Positions 28,001 through 34,529 of a stretch of 64,000 nucleotides of DNA are shown piece by piece. The stretch comes from Owenia fusiformis. Lineage: Eukaryota; Annelida; Polychaeta; Sabellida; Oweniidae. Each line of letters begins with the position of its first letter. Position 1 is the first letter of the stretch. A program made the translations under genes and the position numbers. The stretch spans positions 10,514,842 through 10,578,841 of the forward strand of contig CAIIXF020000011.1 in the NCBI GenBank assembly GCA_903813345.2, given 5' to 3'. The notes under the pieces are model-generated. The model had not been told where the DNA came from, ran no database searches, and saw only the letters and a list, made by a program, of their open reading frames with translations.

Positions 28001-31000
28001 CTCCTTTGTTTTGTTTCTTAATTTATTTCAAATTCCAATTCTTCTTGAGATTGATCCGGCCAGCAGAGTTTCGGTAGATTCGCTTGTTATTGTTTCTCCT
28101 TTCATCAATTGTTGAGCATCGTTGTGAGTGAGTAAAACTTACTGAATCAACAGATCTTGCCGACTTCTTTATATACCAGGTAAAATACATTATTTTACCT
28201 GTCAAAATTGTGCAAATATAAGTAAGAATATTGCTGATTTCATGCTTATGTAAGCAAGATTCAAATCATAATTCTGAGTTGTGATTGGTTGTTGGAAGTT
28301 TTAACTTGTCAGAATTCATTGATATATCTTCGTTTTGGCTGAATATAGTAGCGTAGGGATTCCCCTGTACTAAAGCTAACTGAGGTCTAAATAGTCATTA
28401 ATCATAAGAAAGCAGCAAGATCTTTACAATGTTTGAATATGCTGAATATAAATGGTATTTTATATTGGATAATAAATAATAAATAAATAATAAAGTAATT
28501 ATATATAATTAAATATAATTACGTACTGACCGAATCATAACACATCCATCTGTCTTATGTTCAGGTGTTGTTTCCTAAAATTAACACTCAATGCTGTGCA
28601 GCTCATGCAAATTTTTGAAAGCAACATCTTCAAGGAATGGTCAATCCACATTGCACTGAGTCCAGTGCTTAAATCCTTAAACCATTAACAGAAACTACAA
28701 ATAAATTTTTAAGCTGGACTTAATGAAGATGCAGCAGATAGACAAGACATCCATTGCCTGTTCCTCCATCCATCAAGAAGAAAATTACAACAGAAGAAGC
28801 GAGAAGAAACCAATAGAAACTAAAATAAGATTTTCAAGTTGGACATAATATGACATGAATAGCATACATCAGTCACATTGGTGGCTAATTATAAATTCTC
28901 TCAGACAATTCAAATGGTTTCACATTTAAAATGTGTCTGTAAAAAGTATCTATAAGTGACGTCTTAATTCAAAATGGCAACCATTTTTAGCTCACATGGT
29001 GAGCTATTGCAATCACTCACTTGTCTGTCTGTCGTCCATCTGTCTGTCAACAATTGGCCCGCTGTAAAACCTCTGTTTTGATTTTGTTCATATTTGGTAT
29101 GTGAATACTATAAGCATGGCACACTGTCTAATGACATTTTTGGTAGAAGGTGGCCATTTTGAAAAAGGGCTGCCATTTTTGCTATATAGTTTGTTTGTAA
29201 ATATGCCAGCCATGGCTGTTTGATGGGATTTGCTACGCATTGGCGTTGCTGTTGTCTAGTTTTCCTATACAAGGTTTTGCATGGCACCCTTGAGTATACA
29301 GTATAATACCTAATAAATTCTGTTCCATTTGTAATGTACTTCAGGAGATTCAGCTATGACTTCCAGAAGAAATTGATGATAATGGAGGAGGGCAACAACA
29401 ACCACGTTGCTATGGATGTTACCATGACAGCGGGGCGCAAAGGATCATTGACAGGGGACTCTGAGGCAGATCTGAGCATGTTACAGCAGAGGAAGGATGA
29501 AGCCCTCACCCCCATGAAGGAAGACCTTGCAGATTGGCTACAGAACACTCTAAGTATATATGTTTGAAAATTGATTATAAAAACAGAAAATAACAGAAGA
29601 AGTAATTCAGTCACTACCGGTTTCACTTTTATTCTTCAGGTAACTGATTATCATTTATCATTATGTATATATGTATCCATGTTACTTAATGTTTCAAGGT
29701 GTATTATGCATAGATTAGATGTCACTTGTTTTGAATCCTGTGTTGACTGTTCAAAGAGTAACTTAATCCTGATCAAATTTATAAGAACAAGTGACACAAT
29801 TAAAAAAGGAAAATTTAAGATTTGTAAAGAAGGAAACCTCTAACACAGACAAGGATCTTACTTAAAGAGAAACAATTGTCTAACACCTCACTCTCTTTCC
29901 CAATCAAGTTATTACTATGTTATCACTGACCAAGATTTAAACAGTTTTTAATGAATTTTGAATTAATGAGAACTTGTATTTACAGGTTGTATTTACAGGT
30001 TCTATTAAAGTGTTTTTTTTCCTTTTCAAAACCTTGGTACGGCATGTTGTATAATATAATACTGATTTTTACTTACACATTTGGAGTGGATAGTCATCTT
30101 TCATTCCATGTAAAGAAAACAGAAACTAATAAAATATTAATGGAGTGGAGGTTGTGACAATGACTCCTACTCTTAGCAATTTTCAGAATGTTTCGTCCAG
30201 TGCTATTAATGAGGGCCCCACCTTAATTCAATTACAATTTTTGGGCTTAGTTCTTTAAAGCATTATATACTATTATTATCATATAACAGTATTTCTATAA
30301 TTGCAGTATGGTAGCTGCCCTGTCAACCCTCGCGCATTAGGCATGATTGTCGCGCATTTGCTTGAAAAAATGAAATCATGCGATTTTGCGTGTATGATAA
30401 AAGACAAAAAAAGCGAACGCATTCTGTTTGGACTTTTCAAACGAATTCCATATATGTCACGCATTTGCTTCAAAATATGTGTAAAGCTTGGTACACCCTA
30501 GTTAGATCTTATCTTGTATATTAATGTGTAATAATTTTTGGAGTTCACCAGTTATCGTTGTTTGGCAAATGATTTGGCAAGAGCAGGCTATGAAATTCGA
30601 GTCATCGCTATGTGTTGGTTGGTATGGAGAATAAGGTCACAATTATTCAGTGGGAATTTCCTAACAACGTCTTAACACTTTCACTCTCATTACTAGAACA
30701 TTGAAATACATTTCATTCATTTGAGTTACATATCTCACACAAGACACCCTAAGGCATATACGACGTATGTGTGGTAGGATAATGTTACTCGATATCTGAA
30801 GGTAAAAACAGCTCTTACACGAACTGGTATCTTTCTCCTGGCAAGGACCACAGACAGTTCAAGCCAGCACAGGGCCAGCTCCCTTGCCACATGCTGGGAT
30901 TGACCTTGACCTTGGCCTTCAATTATAAAGAGTTTGTGGTTATTGAAATGAATCAACCATGCCCTTGATAGTTATTTGTATTTGTATTTAGTTTAATCTC

Positions 31001-34000
31001 AATTTGTATTTGCCCAGGTATAGACATTACAGCTGATACGTTCATGGATGCCTTGGACAATGGTGTCTATGTGTGCAAGCTGGCAGAGCTCATACATACC
31101 AAAGCTTTAGAATGGCGCTCAGAATGTAGATCAGAAGAAGTAAGTAACACTTGTGAGTTTAATTCATCAGTCAATCGTAATCATCGTGCTTTGGAAGCAG
31201 AAACAGTGGTGATTGGTACATAAGTATAATGTGAAGGATGTACCTGAAAATGATGAGACAAAATGGCTTCATCTGCTTAAAAACAGAATAACTGTTCATT
31301 ATTTCATCTTATTTAATACTGATCAGAAAACATAAAACCAAGCACTGGAGACACATTTGCATGGCTTATGTAATGTAACCAAAATCTCACACAGCTTTAA
31401 ATCTGCTTCAGGACATTCCACAGTTTAAAATCCGTTATCGCAAGAATGCTCAATCAGGAAGTTTCTTTGCCCGAGACAACACAGCCTGCTTCTTGAAGTG
31501 GTGTAGGGCTTATGGGGTGAAAGATGAATGCTTATTTGAATCAGAAGGATTAGGTATGATATGATCATATTAGCAAAGCTTCAAATTCCATTACATCTGC
31601 AACTTAATGCTTTTCATGCTTCTACCAGTTTTAATCCCATCTAATGAAGCTCTGTATCTGTAGGGGTATAGTGAAGCCCTCTATCCACCAGCCAGTCAGT
31701 CCTTCTGATGAATTTTCTTCATATTTGGTGTAAAGATATATATTGGTGAATTAAAGGCCCACTTTGGGCATTTTCAACATTTTTGGGCAAAATAAAGACT
31801 TACATTTAAATTTCATAGTATGTCTAATGTATTGATAAGAACCTTATCTTTCATTTGACATCAACAACAGCTCAAATGGACCACATCAAAGCTTACAATA
31901 AATTATCAAAAAAATGTTAACATGTTTCAATAATTATTTTATTACTTTTGCTTCTAAATTAAGTATAGTGCGCCTTTAAGTTTCAAGATGACTGCCACTT
32001 TGAAAATGGCGGAAATTTTTATGAAAATCTAAGATTTTAATCTCCAACCAAAGTTATGATTATAACTGTTTGAAATAAGCCTAGTATATCTTCTTATCTT
32101 CTTAACATATATTCAGTGTTTTTCAACCTGACCCCCAGGAGCGATGAATGGGGGTCGGGAAAACAGATATTTTCATTAAGTTTTAGATCTCTGAAAATTG
32201 AAATGAAGATTGCAAATATTGTATTGGTTTTCGGATATGTGCCTCATAAAATCAGTCATGGTGAATAATTTTAGGCAAAACATTTTTATAATTACTATAT
32301 GAAATATTGAGAGCTTATATTTACATTACTTTTCGGGGCTTCCTTGGGGGTTAAGAAAATGGGAATTTCCATTCATTTTGAGATCTGTAAGAATTATGTA
32401 TTTATAAAAAAAAGTATTATATTCAAATTGAATGTATTTTAGGGTAGACCCTAGATTGAAATATTGTAATCGTGTTTCTAATTATGATTTATTCCTGGGA
32501 AAATCCAAAATGGCCACTTAAATGCTGGAATAAGCATTCATTCCGAAATCTACATAATAGAATATTCTTCATTTTATTTCTCATATTTGATGTTTCAGTT
32601 CTGCACAAACAGCCAAGAAGTGTAATTGTGTGTCTGTTAGAGCTGGCACGTATAGGGATGAAGTATGGTCTAGAACCCCCACATCTTATAAAGATGGAGA
32701 CAGAGATTGAGAAGGAAGAGGAGGAAATACAGGAAATACATGTTCCAGAGCTTAAGAAAGTTAAGGTTCAGGCGCAAAGACCTGAATCTGGAAAATTGAA
32801 AAAGAAACAAAAAACAGATGATATAGATGTAGAGGTAAGGACGTCATCTTGAGTATTTTCTCAGATAAACTCTGATGGGTCAATCAGAATTTTGGTCACA
32901 TTTGTTATTTAAGCATTATAAAAATAATATAAGTAATATGATTTGTCTATTTGAAATGAAATAGGCGGTGATTGTTCTGTATTTCTACACTCAGGCATTA
33001 TTATTAGAAGCATGCTTGTATATTGGTTTACAGTATACAGGGGAAGTATTCAAATGAGCCACTGTCATCACATGCAGGCTCCACATTACAGATATAGCAG
33101 ACCTTGGCACTATTCCAAAATTCTATTCTATTATTTGCATCCATCAGGACATTATGTCATCTTGCTTCAATGAGCTGGTGATATGTGCGGGTGGTATATA
33201 TATCACCCGCTCACTTCAGATATCAATTATATTCCTGCATGCTATTTACCTTTAACACTTCTAAGTAATGGAACAAATAGCTATATCAAGTAGGTGCATA
33301 AAGTAAATATTGAGACATTTTCCAGGTGCAGAGACAAACCAGTAGGTGCCAGTGTCCTAACTGCTTCAAGCTCACTCGTATTTCAGAGGGCAAGTACAAT
33401 ATTGGAGGCAAGGTCCTCTTTATCCGGGTAAGTCACAGTTGAAAAACTAAGAAAACATTAAATCCTCAATTGACATGTCTTATAGGGAGCATTTCAATAG
33501 CTCGATGTAGGATGATTAAAAGTTCGAGGATGATATTGGGAAGCCAACCGTTCAAATTTTATATGTTGATGCCTAGGGACAAACAAGCTCTACTCAAGAA
33601 GAAATGTTCAGGCTATTTTTAGCTCATTTAAAGTTGCCACCATTTGTTGCTAAAACTGTAATCTTTGGTAACTTAAATACCAGATTTGGTTCAAATTTCA
33701 ATTTCAAATGGCCACCATTTTTAAATAAAAAAATCATTGATAACTCAAATACCAGTGAATGGATTTGGTTCATATTTTTTATGTGTTGATACAAATGAGC
33801 TCTGTTCAAGAAGACATTTTCAAGATGGATACTATTAATCACAATATATTTTGCTCAGTGGGATTTGCAATTCCCTGGATGTTTTGTAGTTGAAAGTAGT
33901 ATCAGATCAAGCAAGCTGGCAATTTATTCAGTAGTCAATGTATTTCTTATGAAATGCTCCCTTATATTATTTATGTCGAATTGTTTTATGTCTGCCGTGT

Positions 34001-34529
34001 TCTAAAATTTACTGTTATCAAAAGATGTATGTTTAAGAAAAGAGTACTCTAAGACCGTTCCATTTCATGGATTTTATTATCCTCATAACTGAGTTCAAAC
34101 TGGTTATGCTGACTTTATGATATAAAAACTTTGTTATATGCCTTCACGCTGCACTTTTCATTGTTCTGTTTTTGCTTCGTTACTACTTTTGGGGAATTAT
34201 CCAATGTGTTTGTGCTTATATTATCATTGTTGTTACTGTTACATTGTTGGAACTAGATTTTTAAGTCTTCATTGTTATTGTAGATGTTGAAGGGCAAGCA
34301 TGTGATGGTGCGTGTAGGAGGGGGCTGGGACACCCTACAGCACTACATTCAGACACATGACCCATGTAGGATCATGGAGATGAAACGTGCCGGAAGCAAG
34401 GGGAGTTTACTAGATGCTGATGAAGTTAAACGTAAAGTGGGAAGCAGGGCTGGAAGCATGGAAGATATAGCTGATGAGAAGTTTCTTGTCATTAAAGGAC
34501 GATATAAAGGTGTGGGAAAAAAATCATAG
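16013..34529 (+). CDS. GAS2: GAS2-family protein (CH + GAR domains), complete gene, 7 coding exons
   Basis: Exons 16013-16092, 29345-29553, 31018-31139, 31412-31553, 32599-32834, 33326-33427 and 34284-34529 join in phase to 1137 nt, 378 residues plus stop. All introns are GT-AG. The ATG at 16013 has A at -3 and an in-frame TGA at 15959. A calponin-homology domain spans about residues 84-205 ([24 protein letters not shown] and VLHKQPRS motifs). A GAR domain spans about 264-330 (CQCPNCFKL, then [13 protein letters not shown] and HDPCRIM). Family knowledge: GAS2 proteins bind F-actin through CH and microtubules through GAR, so this is a cytoskeletal cross-linker. Length is close to vertebrate GAS2 (about 313), with a longer N terminus; there is no long C-terminal tail as in GAS2L1-3, so GAS2 proper is favoured. 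Intron 1 is 13,252 bp, of which 12,143 bp is the retroelement plus one duplicated target site. Confidence 0.93.
16110..16157. repeat. 24-bp direct duplication in GAS2 intron 1
   Basis: GAGTCAATGTTAGTCTAACT plus agtg, present twice in immediate tandem 18 nt after the exon 1 donor. Confidence 0.95.
16400..16403. repeat. Target site duplication CATC (left copy)
   Basis: CATC before the left LTR is repeated at 28543-28546 after the right LTR. A 4-bp TSD is typical of some Ty3/gypsy integrases, including errantiviruses. Confidence 0.9.
16404..17026 (-). repeat. 3' LTR (623 bp)
   Basis: Same length and, by eye, same sequence as the 5' LTR. Short ORFs inside it recur unchanged in the other copy and are not genes. 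Confidence 0.97.
16506..16511 (-). promoter_or_regulatory. AATAAA polyadenylation signal in 3' LTR
   Basis: AATAAA on the - strand, about 140 nt downstream of the LTR TATA box; matching copy at 28022-28027. Confidence 0.55.
17027..17040 (-). other. Polypurine tract
   Basis: On the element strand AAAGAAGGGGAGAT lies directly before the 3' LTR, as expected for plus-strand priming. Confidence 0.8.
17041..18436 (-). other. Non-coding 3' region of the retroelement
   Basis: About 1.4 kb between the RING ORF and the polypurine tract, AT-rich, without a supported ORF. It has short hairpins, for example AACATCTT-ccaat-AAGATGTT near 17780-17800 and repeats of tgcatttagtgcat near 17990-18010. Confidence 0.6.
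18437..18760 (-). CDS. RING-finger (C3HC4) accessory protein of the retroelement
   Basis: 107 residues, ATG start. Cysteines and histidine fit the RING consensus: C38-x2-C41-x13-C55-x-H57-x2-C60-x2-C63-x11-C75-x2-C78. A further cluster C88, C89, C92, H103, C105 follows. RING fingers of this form usually bind two zinc ions and recruit E2 enzymes as ubiquitin ligases, so a role against host proteins or in particle release is possible, but that is inference. It lies between env and the 3' LTR, the accessory-gene position of complex retroviruses. It may be translated from a spliced RNA, alone or fused to the Pro-rich ORF. It could have been captured from a host gene. Confidence 0.7.
   Translation of the reverse strand: MEFCKFVKSQLNTLPSWSLSKKVYSKQLDKLINMTSLCYKCHCIYPVMNIHSLPCGHHVCLKCKYILTSDELLGCVECIQKWKDDPSCCSSCLAEITYLGEEHKCPG
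18938..19128 (-). CDS. Small Pro/Gln/Glu-rich ORF downstream of env, possible spliced exon
   Basis: Open in the same frame as env, directly after its TAA; the frame runs on to TAA at 18935-18937. It has no ATG. It begins at a good 3' splice site (TTTGAAATTTCAG) and ends at a donor-like GTAAAG at 18937, so it looks like an exon of an accessory mRNA. Content: basic start, then [18 protein letters not shown] and an acidic stretch. One frame-compatible acceptor inside the RING ORF (exon from 18701) would make it the N terminus of the RING protein. Stop-codon readthrough of env is the alternative. No known family recognised. Confidence 0.4.
19154..21649 (-). CDS. env: Env-like membrane glycoprotein, fusion-protein (F-type) architecture
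   Basis: The first ATG is at 21649 (831 residues); the open frame extends slightly upstream from a GTG. Seen: hydrophobic N-terminal signal (about 1-20), several N-x-S/T sites, a basic KNKR furin-like site at about 121-124 followed by a small-residue hydrophobic stretch, a long helical region, a Cys-rich part with [12 protein letters not shown], a transmembrane segment at about 612-632, a second hydrophobic segment at about 683-705 and a ~125-residue tail. Cleavage site followed by a fusion-peptide-like stretch and a membrane anchor near the C terminus match the layout of baculovirus F/errantivirus Env. Homology is inferred from layout only. Two membrane segments and a long tail are unusual. 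Function would be surface display and membrane fusion. Likely expressed from a spliced RNA (acceptor at 21667). Confidence 0.8.
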   Translation of the reverse strand: MKLYYQFVMMMMVTGEYLVHARKENTDPWRYNYGVKFVEIKNNHLTESDSFHLTFKMETLPLIKAIDQPIDLTCNPNGILHAGTCEQMRDVMKTLTEKILAHQNNLEALLPNETHYRYKNKRAALLQPIGNLVSSIFGLVSMDKFKILASHVKYLETFGNKSAVRFNQFENELHDFMELSENRSTNMFSMINQNHESINQLLNYINNTDIRLQLDEMNIRRLKVSIDKTTGLMTAYFKYLSQVIYNLKFAETWYHRHVLAIKMANTGRLSPDLISANDLKKALDKVKNKLSLQFPNFEITESALRYFFEKPIVSYSRTKSHLYVMIEIPISTTGYKYSLYYAETHSVPIPRDLNLEQQRDNQSIILNNPQRYIGLNEESSFYFELTRDEYEINEKYDSQSQNAYSNLRPIQKKSCLLALYMDDVQNILKLCNFHYQEESEVRTKIMKISNNQFLINAEAKDNWVMRCKRNPSKHIPTCRYCKINLNCDCSLMINDNYIPERIGCVVDSMEIEYNYPINIPFIHHFINEELTVNMTGSELDSVEPVINHEKLPVTMTSARWQNAIKSEGIIKTDVKRLADAVRSKGPLHFSEADQLSFEMGDWDVFGINITDVIIYVSFALAVIAIISNIYVLTKIKFILTTILSIKSVMKVEGRQFVVKSMRDTTTSHTSENMKYSNVTQTWSIIILTIMTFYVLVMTIKFTLKAWRAVCGKRSVHRKSRLILELSSLSQRMTIPITKLQYGYERCQLTQRGVINSIQVQKGLFQNNLSIEWGEIKFILDNEEMNLNLPPQVPLPYGYGRSICDVLSEPYIIRFYYELENNVFVLIPLARS
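21656..22414 (-). other. pol-env spacer of the retroelement
   Basis: About 760 bp. It holds a 93-codon ORF (22029-22310) with no recognisable motif, which I do not call a gene. A good 3' splice site on the element strand, TATTATTTCCAG (exon from 21667), lies just upstream of the env ATG and would suit a spliced env mRNA. Confidence 0.45.
22415..26686 (-). CDS. pol: Pol: protease, RT, RNase H, integrase with GPY/F module and chromodomain
   Basis: Open from 26686 after a -1 shift from gag. The first 1357 residues counted from 26488 begin at a TTG and have no native Met there. Protease: DTGA at 26498-26509 and the ILGADFL flap-side motif. Reverse transcriptase: YIDD at counted residue 409 (25262-25264 is Tyr). 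RNase [13 protein letters not shown] and [12 protein letters not shown]. Integrase: HHCC finger at about 816-850, then D at about 885, D at about 945 and E 36 residues later (D35E), then GPY/F (LWTGPYTLY). An acidic Ser/Glu-rich spacer leads to a C-terminal chromodomain at about 1291-1335 ([24 protein letters not shown]). Chromodomains direct integration to marked chromatin in chromoviruses. No stop or frameshift interrupts it. Confidence 0.96.
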   Translation of the reverse strand, partial: LFKRRRPRLEKRELKSRPKKYVNSNPRKKFIGDIEIQENLYQDNAIKTKLFNSTVWCLVDTGAQISLIDEEHLESIKDYDIKIYPEFHIKPVGAGNERLNLRGKIFTKMTFGKVSIPIMLYVIRGLRRKIILGADFLNKHEAVIDFNVRKLRLKPLNKYPLILNQEIIIPPQTEMIVYAKVKGRPPENLIGECLAVNSRSNVFTAKSIGTITNGLVPMKLLNPEKRAIKVPKNTSVGTFVSSRKGINTLSLDGEHSTNTFEKRNEKVKIDLSNSKLTPEQKVKVHKMVNKYSDAFVDSTGKLGYCDLLKLKIKTKPGEVPFRQSPYRVPVQKRDEISRQVKDMLSQGIIEPSTSPYASPIILVNKSNGSFRFVTDLRKLNQQIIPDKFPIPHLGDCLDSLGLVQPKFISCLDLCQGYHQLPLEDDGSREKTAFVCHEGLFQYKRLPQGLINSASFFQRVMQLVLAGLQWKTVICYIDDLCIFSNTFEEHLEHLGQVLDRLSKAGLKLKPSKCKLFVEKVRYLGHDVSSSGIAPTSSNVKAVLDCKSPTTLKKLRRFLGMVNFYKRFLSHHSQIARPLYRLTKKGVPFEWSAVCEEAFQELKKKLTEAPLLKYPDFKKPFLLLTDASNESLGVVLSQVTDGVEHPVAYAGRNLSETEKRYPTHEQEALAVVFGTKKFNNYLRYSKFTVVTDNRSLKWLLPVKEPTGRLARWIMHLQQYNYDILHRSGAKMVPADFLSRMQHPDLPTEDPEDLSGLTELLSVNSVPSERTVSARSLQPAASAPISPADEDKQDGIPGLNLEMLGKLQKLDEEWRPLINYLENQLLPGNDIQARKILLKAADFVYRDGILYHLWYPDGPGTKLSRCKEQLVVPRGLIDEILTQHHDQTTCGHTGIHRLIDVVRQRYFWTTMNKDVINWVRSCETCLARKRPPRYTRGRLLPLEIPDSAFAWLELDCLGPLMQTEHGNKYIVSFVDRLSKFPECFAVPDIKASTIARLLFDEIICRYGPPLMISHDRALNFMAEVVENLCDLFKVKKVKSSAYSPQTQGAIERYNASLMAALSSIADDHRNWDVLLPAAMASYRMTKTVHGFSPFQIMYGREPFMPFDTVLQREVSCKSNSVQEHLETIQSRIYETNKIVQEKLRLNQKKMIRQKDKEGYTRPLLVGEQVMLFTPKKAIKGLKAKKLLHLWTGPYTLYKSINEADNAFILRRISDGRIMPTPANVRRLKRAEQRITRIPNEVLPEGYDPEEITEEEMMDAEELPRECFESDDEDDKEENTSNQVSQPNDSTQKDDESEVGKNTVPRQNDSEQEVKHSRSVIGSKQLPTEKEKSEENAKDEDVEYSENESGSESGQNHYDDYYEVEKILRGRFKKGELEPQYLIKWKGYKIPTWEPESNMTPQLREEIRQKPVKMTGKRENILHTNEV
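26659..27699 (-). CDS. gag: Gag polyprotein with two CCHC zinc knuckles
   Basis: 346 residues. The N-terminal ~70 residues are Gln/Asn-rich and predicted helical. A Ty3-type capsid region (retrotransposon gag family) runs about 80-215, with a W-rich part (NWVNRY, LWYNNLP) and a YFVGNRPKW segment. Two nucleocapsid knuckles of the form C-x2-C-x4-H-x4-C follow at about 280-293 and 308-321. Role: particle assembly and RNA packaging. The start is an ATG, with Met10 as an alternative. Its stop (TAG, 26659-26661) lies in a 28-nt overlap with pol. Confidence 0.93.
   Translation of the reverse strand: MITRRVTNNMEAIDARLRQLETAQNPDLQGQLDQLIARQGNNAELQERLNRLENQAQNRNEIEGKNRIKTFDGNSSDIDPLNWVNRYNAYGDLQGWNNERKARAMRMFLGSQAELWYNNLPEDTQHDFEALQTAFTQYFVGNRPKWNIQAQLLSRNQKPNESVEEFMTDIRRLASRLQLEENEHKTILIKNFLPNIRKFVISKEPNDLAAVESAARLADCLNQVDKEAENDKSKVDTQNLMCNIVENQQKAIKSLTEKVSQLSREKGKNTANNRFIDGRPTCQKCFRKGHSAPFCRRSSSRSFNNQNIRCYNCSGQGHIAKFCLAKNRQNVNQTRPVNSLNAEGRV
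26677..26683 (-). promoter_or_regulatory. Programmed -1 ribosomal frameshift site TTTAAAC
   Basis: On the - strand T TTA AAC stands in the gag zero frame as X XXY YYZ, six codons before the gag stop. The pol frame is -1 relative to gag and is closed by TAA (26687-26689) just upstream, so the shift must happen in only 28 nt, and the heptamer is inside it. A weak stem GGCCG/CGGCC follows. Slippery sites of this form are well known in retroviruses and other RNA viruses. Confidence 0.8.
27700..27919 (-). other. Untranslated leader between 5' LTR and gag
   Basis: 220 bp with the PBS at its 5' end and no ORF. It would hold the packaging signal and, if env is spliced, the donor; I could not pick a donor with confidence. 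Confidence 0.5.
27903..27917 (-). other. Primer binding site
   Basis: Two bases after the 5' LTR the element strand reads TGGTGGAAGCTGCCC. The leading TGG would pair with a tRNA CCA end. I could not assign the tRNA. Confidence 0.6.
27920..28542 (-). repeat. 5' LTR (623 bp)
   Basis: Direct repeat of 16404-17026. In element orientation it begins TGTTATGATTCGG and ends CGAAACGTAACA, with TGTTA...TAACA termini. It holds a TATATAAAG box and a downstream AATAAA, so U3-R-U5 order is intact. Confidence 0.97.
28167..28175 (-). promoter_or_regulatory. TATA box of 5' LTR
   Basis: TATATAAAG on the - strand; the 3' LTR copy is at 16651-16659. Position about 375 nt into the LTR defines the likely U3/R border shortly downstream. 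Confidence 0.7.
28975..29300. repeat. Dispersed repeat in GAS2 intron 1
   Basis: 'ttttagctcacatggtgagc', (tgtc)n, 'catatttggtatgtgaatac' and 'tggtagaaggtggccatttt'. The complement recurs at 35290-35400, and the start matches the LTR element's own target near 16360-16400. Confidence 0.7.
29345..29553 (+). CDS. GAS2: GAS2 coding exon 2 (start of CH domain)
   Basis: Acceptor TTCAG at 29340-29344, donor GTATAT at 29554. Codes residues 27-97, ending in the first helix of the CH domain ([14 protein letters not shown]). An alternative start would be Met38 (29376) if exon 1 were skipped. Confidence 0.9.
31018..31139 (+). CDS. GAS2: GAS2 coding exon 3 (CH domain)
   Basis: Acceptor TTTGCCCAG, donor GTAAGT at 31140. 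Codes residues 97-137, including [18 protein letters not shown], the typical second CH segment. Confidence 0.94.
31412..31553 (+). CDS. GAS2: GAS2 coding exon 4 (CH domain)
   Basis: Acceptor TGCTTCAG, donor GTATGA at 31554. Residues 138-184 carry [17 protein letters not shown] and CLFESEGL, which closely follow the GAS2 family pattern. Confidence 0.95.
32599..32834 (+). CDS. GAS2: GAS2 coding exon 5 (end of CH domain, charged linker)
   Basis: Acceptor TGTTTCAG, donor GTAAGG at 32835. Begins [20 protein letters not shown], then an acidic stretch (about residues 214-222) and a lysine-rich linker. Confidence 0.95.
33326..33427 (+). CDS. GAS2: GAS2 coding exon 6 (GAR domain, first half)
   Basis: Acceptor TTTTCCAG, donor GTAAGT at 33428; 34 codons exactly (residues 264-297). 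Carries CQCPNCF, the zinc-liganding part of GAR, and ends KVLFIR. Confidence 0.95.
33500..33840. repeat. Dispersed repeat in GAS2 intron 6
   Basis: 'aaatggccaccatttttaaa' and 'ataactcaaataccagtgaa' are the complement of the units at 46.9-47.6 kb. Confidence 0.7.
34284..34529 (+). CDS. GAS2: GAS2 terminal coding exon 7 (GAR domain, second half, C terminus)
   Basis: Acceptor TTATTGTAG, stop TAG at 34527-34529. Residues 298-378 open with [14 protein letters not shown] and end in a basic tail, like GAS2 C termini. Possible polyadenylation signals AATAAA lie at 34656 and 34702. Confidence 0.95.
   Translation: MLKGKHVMVRVGGGWDTLQHYIQTHDPCRIMEMKRAGSKGSLLDADEVKRKVGSRAGSMEDIADEKFLVIKGRYKGVGKKS

Larger units (their letters stand above)
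16404..28542 (-). mobile_element. Complete Ty3/gypsy LTR retrotransposon with env-like and RING ORFs
   Basis: 12,139 bp, read right to left: 5' LTR (27920-28542), PBS, gag, pol by -1 frameshift, env-like ORF, Pro-rich ORF, RING ORF, polypurine tract, 3' LTR (16404-17026). It is flanked by the 4-bp duplication CATC (16400-16403 and 28543-28546). The gag-pol-env ORFs are open, and the two LTRs show no difference I could find, so the insertion is recent. It lies in GAS2 intron 1 in antisense. The integration target was itself a dispersed repeat (tgtctgt... on both sides). Gene order and the 4-bp TSD resemble errantiviruses. The integrase chromodomain is a chromovirus trait. Confidence 0.97.
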
